This document shows positions 13,377-13,785 of a DNA stretch of 13,785 bases, one piece after another. The notes beneath the pieces were generated by a model that ran no database searches, was not told where the DNA came from, and saw only the letters and a program-made list of their open reading frames with translations. Origin of the DNA: an uncultured Oscillospiraceae bacterium (GTDB lineage Bacteria; Bacillota; Clostridia; Oscillospirales; Oscillospiraceae); NCBI GenBank assembly GCA_937915075.1, contig CALDMA010000335.1, forward strand, positions 1-13,785, read 5' to 3'. The translations under genes were made by a program, and so were the position numbers. The first letter of the stretch is position 1. Each line of letters opens with the position of its first letter.

Positions 13377-13785
13377 TCAGATGTGAACGACTTTCAGCTC
13401 GCTTGCCTCAAAGAGTCCGAGACGCTTGCCGACGTTGACGTACACCTGCGGGTCGCCGCTGGTGCAGATGGTGAAGGTGCCCTTCTTCTGCGGGTTCAGA
13501 GCGTTCTGCTCGGCAAGGTATGTCTTGACGGCATTTGCCTGCTCGAGCGCGGGGTTGATGAGGTGCAGCTGCGGATAGCACTCGTGGAAGTTCTCCTCCA
13601 CGATGGGGTAGTGCGTGCAGCCGAGGATCAGGTTTTCGACCTTTTCGCGCGCGAGGATGTTGTCGACCTGCGCGCGGATCTCAGTGTTGATGTCGTGCTG
13701 GTTGAAGTCGCCGCGGTCGACGAGCGCCGCGAGCAGGGGAGAACCCTTGCCGACGACCTTGCACTCCGGATCGCCCGCGTGGATG
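13377..13785 (-). CDS. murI: Glutamate racemase, C-terminal part (5' end outside window)
   Basis: This cytoplasmic cofactor-independent racemase converts L-glutamate to D-glutamate for peptidoglycan. The last 135 codons are visible; the frame is open to the window end, so the N-terminal half with the first catalytic Cys (usually in the GNTA-type motif) is missing. The family signature LILGCTHYP, containing the second catalytic Cys, is encoded around 13615-13590. It is followed by LHLINPALEQANAV and a C-terminal TSGDPQVYVNVGKRLG segment, both typical of MurI. The gene is convergent with the HTH-membrane gene and shares its terminator. Confidence 0.94.
   Translation of the reverse strand, partial: IHAGDPECKVVGKGSPLLAALVDRGDFNQHDINTEIRAQVDNILAREKVENLILGCTHYPIVEENFHECYPQLHLINPALEQANAVKTYLAEQNALNPQKKGTFTICTSGDPQVYVNVGKRLGLFEASELKVVHI

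Noticed and set aside
1..13785. CRISPR arrays, insertion sequences, attachment sites, tRNAs and phage genes.
   Set aside because: No regularly spaced repeats, transposase motifs, terminal inverted repeats or tRNA-like cloverleaf sequences were seen on either strand.

Overview
The window is GC-rich bacterial DNA, densely packed with genes on short spacers. It looks chromosomal and most resembles a high-GC anaerobic member of the Clostridia (Oscillospirales-like, probably gut-associated; this placement is inference). The signs are strong AGGAGG-type ribosome binding sites, the lon-ysxC gene order, an ECF-type thiamine transporter (ThiT) under a TPP riboswitch, and a giant 2-hydroxyacyl-CoA dehydratase activase fusion typical of strict anaerobes. 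I see no tRNA, rRNA, CRISPR array, insertion sequence or phage gene.

Layout. (1) 1-2786: the 3' half of lon, then ysxC/engB and a Cof-type HAD phosphatase, all on + and closed by a strong terminator. (2) 2787-7235: a promoter with an upstream 13-nt direct repeat drives one very large gene (1422 aa) with two ASKHA activase domains followed by dehydratase-related cysteine-rich domains, again closed by a hairpin. (3) 7267-10386: a three-gene + strand operon encoding a nucleoside deaminase of the MTA/SAH/5'-deoxyadenosine deaminase family, an MtnA-like aldose-ketose isomerase and a class II (fuculose-phosphate type) aldolase. The junctions are identical 11-nt gaps with the Shine-Dalgarno abutting the upstream stop codon. 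(4) 10311-11929: a thiamine locus with divergent genes. thiT (-) has a consensus promoter, a TPP riboswitch and an intrinsic terminator; thiN (+, thiamine pyrophosphokinase) has its own promoter. (5) 12031-13323: an HTH (XRE) DNA-binding domain fused to a six-helix membrane protein. (6) 13377-13785: the C-terminal part of glutamate racemase (murI, -), cut by the window end.

How the genes work together. The best candidate for an under-described system is the operon at 7324-10312. Its three families map onto consecutive chemistry for salvaging 5'-deoxynucleosides (5'-deoxyadenosine from radical SAM enzymes, or methylthioadenosine): deamination, then (after a phosphorolysis step not encoded here) aldose-1-phosphate to ketose-1-phosphate isomerisation, then retro-aldol cleavage to DHAP and an aldehyde. 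The thiamine locus pairs uptake (ThiT) with pyrophosphorylation (ThiN), but only the uptake gene carries the TPP switch. The giant activase stands alone with its own promoter and terminator, so its redox target is not evident from context.
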